From Arctopsyche grandis (lineage: Eukaryota; Arthropoda; Insecta; Trichoptera; Hydropsychidae), in assembly GCF_051622035.1 (NCBI RefSeq), contig NC_135359.1:24710001-24774000 (forward strand): 64,000 nt of DNA, given 5' to 3'. How positions within the stretch are numbered: the stretch's first letter is position 1; every line of letters begins with the position of its first letter. Position numbers and translations under genes: made by a program. This document shows positions 1-12,879 of this stretch, in pieces. The notes under the pieces were generated by a model. That model did no database searches. It had not been told where the DNA came from and saw only the letters and a list, made by a program, of their open reading frames with translations.

Positions 1-149
1 AGAGCTGTAAAAACATGTTTTGCTTATTGATGTCAGAATCGTAAATCGTTGAAAAAATGTTTTTCTTTATATCTCTTGATCCTAGTTGTTTGTAGTTTCG
101 TGTGTATTTGTGTATGCAAGAGTAGGGGAGTGATTTTAACTCCATTTAG
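1..149 (+). other. intron end upstream of first visible ADAMTS-like exon
   Basis: AT-rich sequence without a supported reading frame, ending in a pyrimidine-containing stretch and AG at 148-149, the acceptor for the exon at 150. The upstream exon lies outside the window. Confidence 0.6.
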
Positions 150-3100
150 TGTCCAACATCAGAGCACATTGAAGATGAAAATGCCTATTTCAGAAATGAT
201 GGACGGTACAGACCATTTATAGGGGGTGCTGAAGATCATTCGCATGAGCAAAGACCAGGAGCAGATCAAACGCTGCTCTCCAAGCAAAGAGAAAAAATGA
301 AAGAAAAACAAAGAAAATTGGAATTGGAAAAGGAACGCGAAAGAGAAAGAGAAAGACAGGTTCAATAACATTGATTGCTTATAAAATGATATTTCTACAA
401 TTGATAATAATTGCATTGTATCAATTTATAATACTATAACAAAATCAATTTGTATATAATAGATGTCAACTACAACTCCAATGCCTGTTCGCTTTTATCC
501 TCAACCTGATGATGATTACAGCGACAAGGACAGTGGATCAGGAGCTCATCCCGTAAGTAAAACCATGGACTATAATTAATATAATAAATAAATAAACAGC
601 GTTTAAAAAAACAACTAACGATTTTAGTCAAATTTTGGATATATTTAAATAGTAAAATGTGTATAGGTATATATTTATATTGTCTTTATATTTGCTCAAT
701 TTATGCCAAAAACACCATTAATATGAATGTATGTATATTTATAACATAATATTTGTGACACTTTTTTATTAACTATGCATGCAAAACATTATCTGATTTT
801 AAATGTATTTTCTTGTGCATTCAGTAACTTAAAATTTTTTGAATTTATAAAATTAACAATTTAGTTAGAATCGCACAACCTTTTTGTTATATTAATTTTC
901 TAAAACCAATTGTTAGTTTAACTCAGATATGATCTCAATGTTTATTATTATGTATTAAATTGAGTAAGTAATAGTTATAAGATACATAAGGAGTATGTAT
1001 GTGTTTACATGAGAATATCTGAATTAAATATGTATAGTGTTTGTGAATATGAAAAAAAAAATGTAATCTTACTAAAAGCATCCTTTGAAGTCATCATAAA
1101 ATAATTTATGTTCATGCTGCACAAATGGAAAAAATACACAAAATAGGAAGACGCCGTTCCAACGCAAATGTCGATTGCAGGTGATGTAATTGATACACAT
1201 CAGTCCAGTTCAGCTTCCAGGCCAATGCCACATTTTCTGAGGCTCTTATCAAATCTTCAGGTGAGGAGCACCTGATTTAGAGCCCTCGTATTTCAATAAA
1301 CATTGCATTCATCCTTATAATTAATTAATTGGGTGTAAACATGTGTGCATGGATATTTGCACAATCTTTGCATGTGTCTATACATCTGTCTCAATAAGGG
1401 AAAAATCGATTTTGTTTGAGATGTCTAGTGGTAATTAAGGTTATAGTGGTAATTAAGATATTTCCTTGAGACACTTTTGTATTCACTTTGGTTGAAATTG
1501 ATATAAGGTTATGAATAATTTTCTTCGGAAATAATGTTTTTGACTTTAAATTTATTTTGCATGCATAGACAAAAATAATGATTATGAAATAAATGTTGTG
1601 GGATTGATATGATTTAGATTTTTCTTTTTTTCCACTAATTATTTCTGTTTTATGTGTTTCCTGAAAATGTCTGGATTGATCTAATTTATGCACCTATTAC
1701 TACCATAGGTAATTAGTATACACTCACTATTTAAAGCATGACAAACTTGTTTATAATTCTTTTTGTTTTAGACTTATTTTAAGGTTTAATAGTGAAATTA
1801 TTTATTTACTAATAAATGTTTATTCAAAATGTATGTAGTACCTATACCTGTTTATTATATTATATTTTTATTTTCATATTTTATAGTTCTTAAATTCTTG
1901 AATAAAAACGTTTCATTATTTTTTTTCGTGACAGATTAAATTCATTGCAATGAAAAATAAAACTCATTTTAAAATTTCCAATTATTCTGCATGCTTTAGT
2001 TTCATGAAAACTGTGTACATTTTTTTAAATACATACAAACACATTAAAATTCATTTACTCATATGTTATGTAGTTGTAATTTTTTTTTTTTAATTTAATT
2101 TTATATTATTTAAATAAATAAATTTCTTATTGATTTTTGCTTAAAATTAGTGTTAATTTTGAAAAAAAATTATTTAATTTAAATATTTTTCTGAATGCAT
2201 TCTCCAAGTGAGATTTTTTATGTGAATAATATATGTATGTATGTACAATAAATAAATTTTGATTTACATATATAGCAAGAGCTTGATATGAATATTTGCA
2301 ATATGTTTTTAAAGTATGTATGTTATTTATTCAATACACGTTTAAATAGCATTTATTTTTTTACAAACATTATGTATATTTTGAATATAACAGTATTCAA
2401 GTTTTATTTTACTAAATCAAGACAAAGAATAATATCAATATATCTGCCAAAATTTATTTTGTTATTCAAAATATACATAATTGCCGGTTAGATTTGTATT
2501 CACCTGCAAAATACACTTTTCTTATTTGCAAATTTTTGTAAGCACCAAATTGAAGACCATTTATAATGATATGTGTAGATGTTTTGGCCTTTCCAGGCGT
2601 TCAGCAATTCTAGAGGACAACGCATGATAAACGAACTTGAATATGAGCCGTTACTTGAAAACAAATCAGACAATATCATGATGTCTAATGTGGATCTTCA
2701 GCCATTATCTTCAAGCTTCCAATCTTACTCGTTTTTCGATGATAATATTAGCGATAGTAACCATTTCGGATCTTCTCTAGAAAATAATTCATTATTCACC
2801 GACCAAGATAATTATTCTACCGTTAGCGAGATGACAAAAAGTTTCAGGTAATACTGTTATTAAAATATATTCACCAAGTAGTTGTTTGGAAGGCATTTTA
2901 TATAGACATTTAATAAACGGAATTGTTTGTAGTTTTTCTACTATCAATAACGATGAGGATACCACTGGATCAATATCTATATTAGGGAAGGGTAGTGCAG
3001 ATGATCTCAAATTTAAATGGATCGTCACAGATTGGTCTGCATGTTCTCAATCTTGTGGAGGAGGTGGATTTCAAATGCGAGCTGCACAATGCATGGTACA

Positions 3101-5203
3101 CATTAAAAGTTTAAAAATTAAATTGATCTTTATTTATTAAGTACAGAAATGATTTAATGATTGAATTCAAATGTACATAGGTTGAGCTTGAAAATACAAC
3201 CCAAAATGTAGAAGCATCACTATGTGAAGATGCGGAATTAGGAACACCTACGACAATTCAAAAATGTGGCCAAGATGATTGTCCCAGGTGGCAAGCAAAA
3301 GAATGGTCACTCTGTAGTAGAGCTAGATGTTTTGATTGGAACACGGGTATAGTTTCCCATTGAGTATTCAATGTATTTGTATAAGAAAAGTGTTGTAATA
3401 TTTTACTTATTGGAAATATTTTAGCTATGCAAAGAAGATTAGTACAGTGCGTTGGAGGAGATGTGGTTGTATCACCCACTTTTTGTAATACACATGAGAG
3501 ACCACCGCATAGACAAGAGTGCTATAATGACAAATGTAAGGGAGTGTGGAGGACAGATCCTTGGTCAGAAGTAAGTCATCGTTGTTATCAATTTACTAGT
3601 GATGATTTGATCAATAAGGTGACCAAATACCTTATATGATTTTATCATATATGGTAGGGTGGAAACAATTAGACGAATACAAACTTCAAAATGAACATTT
3701 TAATTGATTGCAAATAAAAGCAGGCTGCGTAGAAGGCGACAGGAATGAAATGATGGTGTGGTATAACGCATGCTGTTTAATATGACGGCCAGGAAAGAAG
3801 TAAAGTGGATGCACCAACATGGTCGAATCAGTCCCAACTTGCAAGATATCGACGTAAAATACACCATGTCATAGAGCCCTCACAAGCCAAAGTCACATTT
3901 TTTGGAACTTTTGAATTTGGCTTGGTCCTAACATGATGTGCACAACTGGATAGATACACACTGCACAAAATTCCATGCAAGTCATCTGCTAAATGCTCCT
4001 GTAGCATGCCATGTCTCGTTTTGGAGACCAATAAGCTTGCCTGATTTATTATTATGTGATTTTTTCTTGTGGGCTATAAGTTGGGAGAAGTATATATTCA
4101 TTTATCTCAAACTATCTATGAGTTGACGGATAACATCAGAGAGGAAATTCAACAATTTTCAAAAAATATAATAAGGAAAGTGTTGAACAATGTTCGACAA
4201 CATGTGGAGCTCGTTTCAATGATATTATCTTTAAAACCAGCAGAATAGACTAGTGGTTAGCATGTAATGCTTTGAACAGAGTGGTCACGAGTTCAAATCC
4301 CACTGGTTTCTACTGGCCAGACCTTGGATTTGTGACTCCAGGTCGATCGTTTCCTATTAGAGTTTCCCAATTTATTTGATTTTTATTAAATCGGTTCCAA
4401 CAAATTGGCAACCTTACCCATTTTCTCGCAAAATCTCGAGTTTTCAGCAATCTCGAATTTCGATGAATTGTATAAAATGCTCCAAATTTACAAATTTGAC
4501 CATAGATGTCTCTGTGGATATTAATTGATATGTAATTATGTACTTTGTATAATACTAATAATATTTGTATCAAATGTACAATGTTTCTGGCCAGGAAGGC
4601 GCATTGGGGTTACCTGTTAGGCATTCCTTGTATGTATAAATTAAAGATAAAAATAAAATAAAATAAATATAAATAATTACTCAATAGTATTTCATAATGC
4701 TATATTATGAACAATGTATAATGCTTTACTTAAAAGCATGATCAAAATTACAGTCTAATTGTTTCCGCTCAATTCTATACAAACTCATAATCATAAAAAT
4801 ACTATTATGTATTTGTATTTTATATTCAATGTTTCATTTGCTTACAGTGTGGAGGTCCTTGTGGAGAGCAAGGCTCACGCTACAGAATACTTCGTTGTGT
4901 GTGGTTTGGTACAAAAAGACCAGCCGGTAGTGCATGTCGGCACAGACCAAGACCTGCCGTTGTAAAACCTTGTATTTCTCCACCGTGTCAACACGAACGT
5001 ACGTTTTTTCGAGTTCCTTTTCGCTCGAAGTACGCATTATATGAATTTTGGTAGTGAGTTTTCACTGTGTTTTCATAGAAATTTTATTTCCAGAAATTGA
5101 CTGCAAGGATTCCTCAAAGTTTTGTCAAAATGTGCGAGCAATGAACTTATGCAGGGTACAAAGATATCAATCGCAATGCTGTCAATCTTGCAGAAAACAT
5201 TAA
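150..5203 (+). CDS. ADAMTS-like matrix glycoprotein, 3' part (TSR repeats + PLAC), 9 exons
   Basis: Nine exons join in frame with GT-AG borders: 150-359, 463-552, 1147-1260, 2579-2847, 2933-3095, 3181-3346, 3425-3570, 4848-4998 and 5094-5203 (stop TAA), giving 472 residues with no start codon, so the gene is 5'-partial. Residues 1-70 end in a Lys/Glu/Arg-rich charged helix; 71-227 are low-complexity and acidic. Residues about 257-317 form a thrombospondin type-1 repeat with WSACSQSCGGG, including the CxxSCG O-fucosylation site. A second repeat (about 319-378) has CSRARC and lacks that site; a third (about 383-434) starts WSECGGPCGEQG. The last 35 residues carry the six-cysteine PLAC pattern ending CCQSC. 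TSR repeats followed by PLAC are typical of ADAMTSL and papilin-type secreted proteins, which act in the extracellular matrix without protease activity. The fly genes nolo and lonely heart are candidate relatives; I cannot choose between them. The intron at 3571-4847 hosts a DNA-transposon remnant and a SINE. Confidence 0.87.
3650..4215 (+). mobile_element. degenerate Tc1/mariner-type transposase remnant in intron
   Basis: Around 4030-4200 the plus strand, with frameshifts, reads LPDLLLCDFFLW followed by an EL-x-NIREEI-like helix and KVLNNVRQHVE. This is the order seen at the C-terminal end of IS630/Tc1/mariner-type DDE transposases (a SPDLxPxDFFLW-type block holding the last catalytic Asp, then the terminal helices). 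No intact frame and no clear terminal inverted repeats were seen, so it is a dead fossil. It sits in the intron between the second and third TSR exons of the ADAMTS-like gene. Confidence 0.5.
4237..4668 (+). mobile_element. tRNA-derived SINE (family A), full length
   Basis: It begins with CCAGCAG and an A-box-like GACTAGTGGTTAGCATG. A B-box-like GAGTTCAAATCCC follows at about 4289. Next come the family body, with the markers GACTCCAGGTCGATCGTTTC and CATAGATGTCTC, and a 3' end reading AGGAAGGCGCATTGGGGT followed by an AAATAAAATA-type tail. The same order of blocks recurs at about 24849, 25228, 28755, 36650 and 54558, which defines the family. It is inserted in the last large intron of the ADAMTS-like gene and does not disturb the splice sites. 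Confidence 0.85.
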
Positions 5204-5247
5204 TTTTTGTCTAAATTTAACAAAATTAATATGTCTACTGTGAAAAC

Positions 5248-5253
5248 AATAAA
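5248..5253 (+). terminator. candidate poly(A) signal of ADAMTS-like gene
   Basis: Canonical AATAAA 45 nt after the stop codon. In such AT-rich DNA the hexamer is common (another lies near 5616), so the true cleavage site is uncertain. Confidence 0.35.
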
Positions 5254-8200
5254 ATAATGAAACACCGGTTGAAGTTTTGATATTGAAAATGTTTCAATAA
5301 CGAACGTTATAAAATATAATAGATTTTATATTAACGAATTTATAATATTTCCACATCCATCGTTAATGGAAGCTATGGATAGTGAAAAATGCGAGTGTTT
5401 ATTAAAAAGAGTATAAAACTGTAAGTGATAATATTTTATCTGAGTGGGTATAATCATTGTATTATTGATGTTTACGGTTTTTAATTTATTTATATTGAGT
5501 TATACGATGTCATTGTTATACATATTTATTTGAATCGTTCGAAATTTTGCATTACTTAAATAATGTTATAGGTACCTATATACTTAAGGCTTTACGACCA
5601 ATACAATGCATTCTTGAATAAACGTATTCTTCATTAGTCTTTTTAAAATTATCGTTCTCAAATTAATATAAAATTAACTATACCATTGTAAATAATGAAA
5701 CTGCACTTGTATACTTAAACACAATGCACGGTAGGGAAAGTCAATGCGCTGCTCTTTTGTTAACATTACATATAGTTATACAAGAATTTATTTACGAGTG
5801 ATATAAATACATATACAACTATCAAAATATACTTATTTTTTATTTTAATTGTTTTACGTTTAAGTTTAGTAATCAAACGTTTATTTGATTTTGTACTATA
5901 AAATGTGTAAATACGTTATACAATTCCAAAAGCACCTATTATTACAACAATTGTTTAATTGTGTGTCAAATTGTTTAAATGTGTGTATATTCTTAAGATC
6001 TTAGCCAAATTTAATTTAACTGTATATGTAGTATTTAAATTTACATAATTGATATTAATTACGAATCGACGAGATTGTAATGATTCCACTATTCATTTTT
6101 ATGATCTTGGTTTTTTCCTTGTAGGTTTTCAAATTACAAAAATACTTCTAGAAACTTTTAAAGAAAGTTTTCGGAGAATTCAATTAAATGTTTAACATTA
6201 AAAAACATCCGTCCCGGATAATAATATCAAAAGCATTTATTGTTTTAATGATTTAGATTTATAATTACTAGTAAATACATTTTATAATTTATTACAATAT
6301 ATAAGAATAATATACATAACTTCTTTTTTGAAGGTAAAATTCAATATGTATATATGTATGTAGGTCAAAACCTATTTCTTTTTAACAATAAAATGATCGA
6401 CATTTCAAAATTGATCTCACTTACTGATATGGTAAATATTTAGTTAAAATTTTATGGCCGAAATTTCATATATAAGGCATATCTATGACAAATTTATTAA
6501 TCTATAAATTGAAATTCAAATTTGCTTTCATTGATTTAATATAAAATATATATTATAAAATTATTTAAAGCAGTGAAATTGTATTTATTTAGCATTTATC
6601 ACAATTTTTGTTTATTTTTATTATTAAGGGTCGCTTCTTGTGAAAACGAGATTTCAAACAAATTCGTATGTTACATAAAGTAAAATAAAAAAAATTATCC
6701 GAATTGTTTATTGTATTTGCTGAAATGGTTAGATAAGTTATATTAAATATAAATGCAAAAGGTGCTCCTAATTATAAAATATATATTTTTGAAGTGAAAA
6801 ATACTGCGATTTGTTTACTTAATCTTGTACACCAAAAAATTTATTTTAATTTTGTATAAAAATCTTTTTTTTGTTGTTACTTTTGTCTATATTTAATAAA
6901 TGCTTTCATTGCCTCCAAAATAAGGTTTATCAAACTATGTAATTTTATTGTTAAATTCAAAGGAGAAAATATATAAATCTAATACGTAATAACATGATCA
7001 TCAAATCTTTTGCCTGATTTTCATATTGAGTATTTTAAAGTGAAAGTTCAATTATAAATTATGTATAAATATAATTATATAGGTACCATACCATATTCAA
7101 ACTGATCGTATCTAATTTTATTTATAACTAACAATGTTCCTTCATAAAATAAATTTATATTATATGCTATTATACGTGCAAGTATATAAACATTTTTGTG
7201 CATTCTGTACATAAATATATTATTTTATTGAAAAATGCATCTCCCTTATATTTTTATTAATTTTCAATAAAAACATAAATATATAATACTTTCATTTATC
7301 GGGTTTATAATGAATTTATATGCACTTGAATATTGATCATTATTGTTCATTTAAAACTATAAAAGCATATTATAAATTGAAAAAAATGCTAAATTTTGCC
7401 TAAAAACTTCCAAATTGAAATTTAAATGTAAATACGAATGTATGGATATATTTATTTGCAAGCCAATGTGATTTCATATTAAATCACATAAGAATTAAGT
7501 CCTTCTAAAGGGTATTTGCAATAATTACATGTTTAAATGCACAATTATTACTGTTATATTATTGTAACATATACATATATATTGTAAAGTTATTTTTATG
7601 TAAGTTATTTAAGGATTATCATTCATATAAAATATATGTATAAATATACTTAAAAAAATATTATGGTAATAGAGATTGCATTGAATTTGTATATGATTTT
7701 CATGTTATTAAATACCAACATATTAGATATGGTATTTGTTGTGAAAATATTTTCCAAAGCCAATGTTCATAAGTATAAAACTTTTAAATTGACAAGGACA
7801 TGTCTCTTTACAAGTAATATTTAGGTTCTAGAAAATTTACAAAAACAAATAAACAGTGAATATTTCATGTTGTATTTTTACCATTATTATTCCTACTACT
7901 TCTGAAATTGATTCATCCTGTGTATTTAAATCAAATATAATTGTATGGAAATAAATTCGCTTTGAAATGTTTCAACAGCTTCATTGTAACAAATTGGACA
8001 GGTGATTGACAGTAACCAAAATTATACAATGATTACCAGGAACTAAATTTACTGCCAGTACTTGAACACAATTATGATGAAACGAAAACATGGACTTCTC
8101 ATTATTTTATTTATATCAACAAACTAATTATTTGCATATACATTTGAATCTATTATCAAAAGATGAATGTTTACAACCACCAAATTTGGGAAATTATCTC

Positions 8201-8319
8201 ATGGTGTTCGATATCAGACTATGGAAGGCAAAATTTTCTGAAAAAGTTCCATTTTTTTTTCGAACTATCACTAACCCGTGTAGCGCAGAGCAATTCAGCT
8301 ATTATATATGTTTCAGAGA

Positions 8320-8710
8320 CGTCATAATAGCAGTAAAAGTATACTTTCACTGGCGTTTTAGAGAATTTTCATACACTTTTGATGAATCGCTGAATCTGCC
8401 ATCGGGAATATTAAACGCTCTTCTCTCCTAATACATATATAACTCGATCAATAACCAATTTTTAATGGAAACATTCACTCTTTTTCTTACTTCCTTGATT
8501 CTTTCAATCAAATCTTTATAATTTAGAGTGTTCATCAAAACGGATTATTTTTTTTGGCGTCAATTTTGAGAATATTTCGTAAAATTGCTTCTAATGTTCC
8601 TTCATTGTGTTGTTTCAAAAAAAAATTAAATAAATAATACAATTTAATGTTATGTGTGATATGCTTTCACCGACTGAGTTAGCGAAAGTATACTTTTACT
8701 AGTGAAACAT
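8320..8710. repeat. possible MITE bounded by AGTAAAAGTATACTTTC motifs
   Basis: AGTAAAAGTATACTTTCACT near 8330 is matched in reverse complement near 8685-8705 (AGCGAAAGTATACTTTTACT), about 360 bp away. The motif is itself nearly palindromic, so the pairing may be partly coincidental. No target duplication was identified. Confidence 0.35.
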
Positions 8711-9249
8711 AGTATAATATATGTCTTCCTTCGGCATACTAAGAAAACTTTTATTGAGGAATATATGTAGATTCATTGTAACATATAATATACATACATA
8801 TGTATGTACAAATTAAATACATATTGATATCTGCATTTTATTCAATTTTTTATTGTTTTCTAAAACTTTCAATGAAATCTAATACATTTTACTCATTCTA
8901 ATGTATTTACTTTGAAAAATAAGAATATGAATATACATAATATGTATGTATGTATGTATATGTACGAAAACACAATGTAAGTAAATGAATATATGTGGAT
9001 ACTCAATTGAAGCATGTTATTGACAAAGATACGAGTACAATACTACAAATGTACATATGTATGTAAGTACATGGGAGCATGCTATGCTTTTATTTAGTGA
9101 TAAATGGGCAGTTGTTCCAAATGTTATTTTTTTGAAAACATGTATTCAATATGAAACGTTAAATTTCTGCATAATGGGATTACATAACTAACAAATAATT
9201 TAAAATATAAAATACAAAAATATGATACATAATACATATCATACTTTTA

Positions 9250-9760
9250 AAAACATCAAAAACTAGATATGAAATTTCAGTTGAATCAACCAAACGGTTT
9301 CAGAGAAAAACATAAAAAATCTCGATTCTCTAGAGTAAAAGTACTACTTCCGGTTCAGATAAAAATATTTAAAAAATATTAGGTTATAAAGATTATTATT
9401 TCTATTAAATGTAAAAAAAAAATTATCCGATTCAGTTAGCGGTTTGGGAGATAATTGAATTCAAAAACTTAAAAAAAAAGAGGACACCTATAAGTGGAGG
9501 TACCATTTCCGGTCAACTTAAAAATCTGAAAAAAATTTACGTCGTGTCGATAAAAATTTCAGTAACCGATACTAAGTTTCAGTTTGATAGGACTAATGGT
9601 GTTCAATAAATCCCCAAAATACACAGACACACATTTTTTCTAGATCATGAAAACGTGATCAGTGATCGATTCTGAGTTCGAATCAGTCAAAATCTCGAAT
9701 TCGAATTTTCGCATGATCACAAAACTTCATCTATTTTTACTATGTACATAGATAAAGTAA
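9250..9760. repeat. dispersed repeat with GATCATGAAAACGTGATCAG block
   Basis: The stretch at about 9638-9750 contains GATCATGAAAACGTGATCAG, TGATCGATTCTGAGTTCGAA and GCATGATCACAAAACTTCAT. The same three blocks occur in reverse complement at about 19110-19230. The upstream part has phrases such as CTACTTCCGGTTCAG and CCATTTCCGGTC. A transposon-derived non-coding repeat is likely; the superfamily was not identified. Confidence 0.6.
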
Positions 9761-9961
9761 ATATACATTTTCAAATGTATACTTTCCAGTTCATAAATCA
9801 ACTTTTGGAATAATAAGTTTGCAACTACTACATAGTTATCCATCAATCTAGATTTTAAATGTACCTTGTCTTATCTTAATCTGAGTTCTAAAAATAAAGT
9901 GTTGATGACCCCTGCAGTAATGGTAGGAAATTATCATCGTGTCATTACTTACTACAGCAAT

Positions 9962-9996
9962 TCAGTGTTATCGCAGACATTACGACGAGAAGACGT
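9962..9996 (+). promoter_or_regulatory. Inr + DPE core promoter of HYKK
   Basis: An initiator TTCAGTG places +1 at A9964. AGACGT lies at 9991-9996, exactly +28 to +33, the strict spacing of the arthropod downstream promoter element. There is no TATA box about 30 bp upstream. The predicted 5' UTR is 99 nt and the first ATG downstream is the HYKK start at 10063. Confidence 0.7.
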
Positions 9997-10062
9997 TGTT
10001 TTGCTGGTCCAAAATAATTTATAAACATTAAAAAAACCATATAAGATAACACTACAAAAAAA

Positions 10063-12377
10063 ATGGTTAAAACAAATAGCGATGGGGATAAAACTTCGTC
10101 AAAAATACTTCAGTCCGGCGAAGTTATAAAGCCTGAAATAGATGACGAGTCCGTAAAAGCCTTAGCTGAACGACTCTATGGAATATCTTGCTTGGAACTG
10201 AAGCATTTGAACGGCTATGATGACAAAAATTACAAAATCACCGAAGACACCAACATGAAAAACCCTCTGATTACCAAGCATTGGCCTCACGGGTACGTTT
10301 TGAAGATCATGAACTCCATGGATTCGGAGAAGTTGTCATCGGTGGAAGCTCAGACAGAGACAATGCTATTTTTAGGTATGTATCTATTTATAAAGTAGAC
10401 TGTTTTCCTTTAAATCATTCACCGCAAGTTGAAATTATAAAGTAAACACATTAATCTTTTGTTTAACCAACTCCAGCATTAGATGTGAGATGAATTATCA
10501 TCTACATGCTTTTGATTATATGTACATTGCAACAAAAAACATGTGAATTTGAAAAGATTTCTTAAATTTCACCAAACAAAGTAGACAAAGGGAGATTGTA
10601 AATTTACATAAACTCAACTTAAATGTATTATCATATCATTGTAGATCTCTATACTGATTTTTTTTTAAATAATGTTATAATATACATATGCATATTTGTA
10701 TGTATGTATGTTCATAAGTCTTATTTACAAATGGTTTGACCGACTTCACCTTAACACTTTCAACATTTACTTAAACCAATCATGCTAATAACAATATATC
10801 TACATATGAAATATGATGTGTATTCATTCTATTAACAGGATGCAGATTCGTCGAATAATATTTTCAAAAGTTGAGCGTTTTGTAATAACTGTTAAATATG
10901 AAATTCTATTATATTCGAACACAAATATCCGAAGTAGGTATTTTCTACCAATTGGATACGGATGCATACTGTTGAATTGCCTATAATTGTGATTCAAATT
11001 AGCGTTATGGAATGCAGTTAGCGTATCGCTGAATTGTATTCAGTGACCATGTAACAGTTAAAGTCACATCCAAATGATGTAATACACAGTACGTTATGAA
11101 AATTAATTGAACCCTTGAAATATATTCAACTGAAATTCAAGTTGAATGTAAAATTTATTTGTTTATGTTTTGACAATCACATAACAAAATTTAACTGGTT
11201 TATCACTAATGTTTTCTGATTTTATCATACATCATGGCTATCTATGCATGTACAATATTCTTTTTTCTATAGATTAAATGATAAAAAACATTTACATATT
11301 TTAGCAAGTCATCAAATAAACTGTCCCAAGCCAATTCGAAATGTGTACGGACATTATTTTTCCCGGGAAAAACTATCATCGGGAAAACATCACATTGTTA
11401 GACTTCTAGAATACCAACCAGGGGAGACTCTTCTAACAGTGACAAGATCAGAGTTTCTTTACTATCAAGTGGGGGAATACGTTGCCAATTTGAATCGATT
11501 GTTAAAAGTAAATATAAAAAAAAATCAGATAAAAATAATTTCTATATTTATTTATAACTTTATAAATAATAACAATTATTTTGTATTTAGGGATTTTCTC
11601 ACAGTGGTTATATGAATTTGGATCATATATGGATGCTGCAAAATGTGCCGAAAGTTGTAGATTTTAAGGACGCCGTAAAAGAACCGGAACTACTAGAGAT
11701 TCTAGATCAGGTTATAAAAGCTTTCCAAGACCAAGTCATGCCAGTTATTCCAACCTTAGATAAAGGTTTAATTCATGGTGATATCAATGAGCACAATATA
11801 ATTGTGAGCCTCAAAGATCCTGCAAAGTAATTACTTGATATTTTTATATATAAATACAATATCCAAATGTTCGCGCTGTATTTTAATCAATTTCTAAATA
11901 TTTTTAGGGAGAATGACTGGAGAATCAGTGCAATTTTAGATTTCGGAGATTCTCATAAATCTTGTTATTTGTTTGAACTTGCTATTGCTATGGCATACAT
12001 GATGCTGTTGACTGGCGATGTGAAAACGGGAGGTTTTGTTCTCGCTGGCTATTCTACCGTTAGAATTGTACCTGAGAAAGAACTCAAGCTACTCCGAGTT
12101 AGTAATAAAAATATCATTATCTTGTTTTCTCACTTTATCTGTACATTAGAGATAAATTATCTTTTTTTTTTCTCAGATATGTATTGCTGCTAGACTTTGC
12201 CAGAGTCTTGTCATGGGCGCCTACACTCACCAGCAAGATTCAAGTAATACGTATGTGTTATCAAGCAGAAAAGGTGCATTGGCACTTCTGCCTTTGATAT
12301 GGAACCAAACTGATGAAGAAATCGGCGAACTATGGAAAACCGTAGCCGATGATTACTTAACTAGAAGTTCAAGATAA
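10063..12377 (+). CDS. HYKK: hydroxylysine kinase (aminoglycoside phosphotransferase fold), complete
   Basis: Five exons join with GT-AG introns and consistent phases: 10063-10375, 11305-11507, 11591-11826, 11908-12097 and 12177-12377 (TAA), 380 residues, close to the vertebrate HYKK length. The enzyme phosphorylates 5-hydroxy-L-lysine using GTP in lysine/hydroxylysine breakdown. N-terminal residues about 40-100 carry the KHLNGYDDKNY nucleotide-loop region; the catalytic loop HGDINEHN is at 234-241 and the metal-binding DFGD at 262-265, followed by GGFVLAGY and ARLCQSLVMGAY, which match the HYKK family order. The start sits in an A-rich context (AAAAAATGG) and is the first ATG after the predicted transcription start. 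All catalytic motifs are intact. No transposon lies inside it; intron 1 is 929 nt and the others are short. Confidence 0.95.
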
Positions 12378-12434
12378 ATCAGATATGATTTACATCTGAA
12401 TATACAACTCAATAGTACATAGTTTTAGCACTAG

Positions 12435-12440
12435 AATAAA
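12435..12440 (+). terminator. candidate poly(A) signal of HYKK
   Basis: AATAAA 58 nt after the stop codon. Further copies follow near 12482 and 12540, so usage is uncertain. Confidence 0.45.
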
Positions 12441-12830
12441 TTGTTAAATGTAGCCTTATAAAATCTTGTTAGATTATTACTAATAAATCCAATAATAAAA
12501 AAAATATTTTTATTATTCAAAATATCACATTTGATTTTTCAATAAATCGAAGAAATAATTTTTATAAATATCACATTCTTCGCATTTGAAGGAAATAATT
12601 ACTTATGTGTTTTTAAATTAAAACTTTTAATGAAAATATGGATATATTATTTATATTATATGTAACGTACAGAATAGAAGAATTTGAGACATCTATATAT
12701 TTTTTATACTATTACAAATTTGAAAATGTTTGCTTTGTATAAGGTTTATTTTATGATTAGCTTACCAATAGTTTGTGACTCCATATTCATAATTATTTTT
12801 ATTCATAGATGTCACTTTAATTCATTATTT

Positions 12831-12876
12831 TAATACATATTGTTATTATACACTTGTATAATAACAATATGTATTA
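12831..12876. repeat. perfect 22-bp inverted repeat with 2-nt loop
   Basis: The left arm at 12831-12852 (TAATACATATTG then TTATTATACA) is matched base for base by its reverse complement at 12855-12876, with CT as the only spacer. The loop is too short for a normal microRNA precursor. A cruciform-prone palindrome or a tiny foldback element remnant fits better. Confidence 0.8.
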
Positions 12877-12879
12877 AAT

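Larger units (their letters stand above)
5254..9961. other. AT-rich intergenic DNA between ADAMTS-like gene and HYKK
   Basis: No supported coding sequence. It holds many ATGTATGT-type microsatellites (for example about 8940-8960), a pair of inverted motifs centred on AAAGTATACTTT at about 8325 and 8690, and a dispersed repeat at 9250-9760 described separately. A 113-codon open frame at 8090-8431 shows no recognisable domain and partly overlaps the inverted-motif repeat. Confidence 0.6.

Noticed and set aside
4237..4310. functional tRNA gene
   Set aside because: Box A/B-like motifs are present but there is no cloverleaf-consistent acceptor stem, and the sequence continues into a SINE body repeated elsewhere.
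8090..8431. 113-codon open frame between the ADAMTS-like gene and HYKK
   Set aside because: No domain, no promoter signal and overlap with a possible MITE; chance length is plausible at this base composition.
12831..12876. microRNA precursor
   Set aside because: The two-base loop and perfect AT-rich stem do not fit normal processing.
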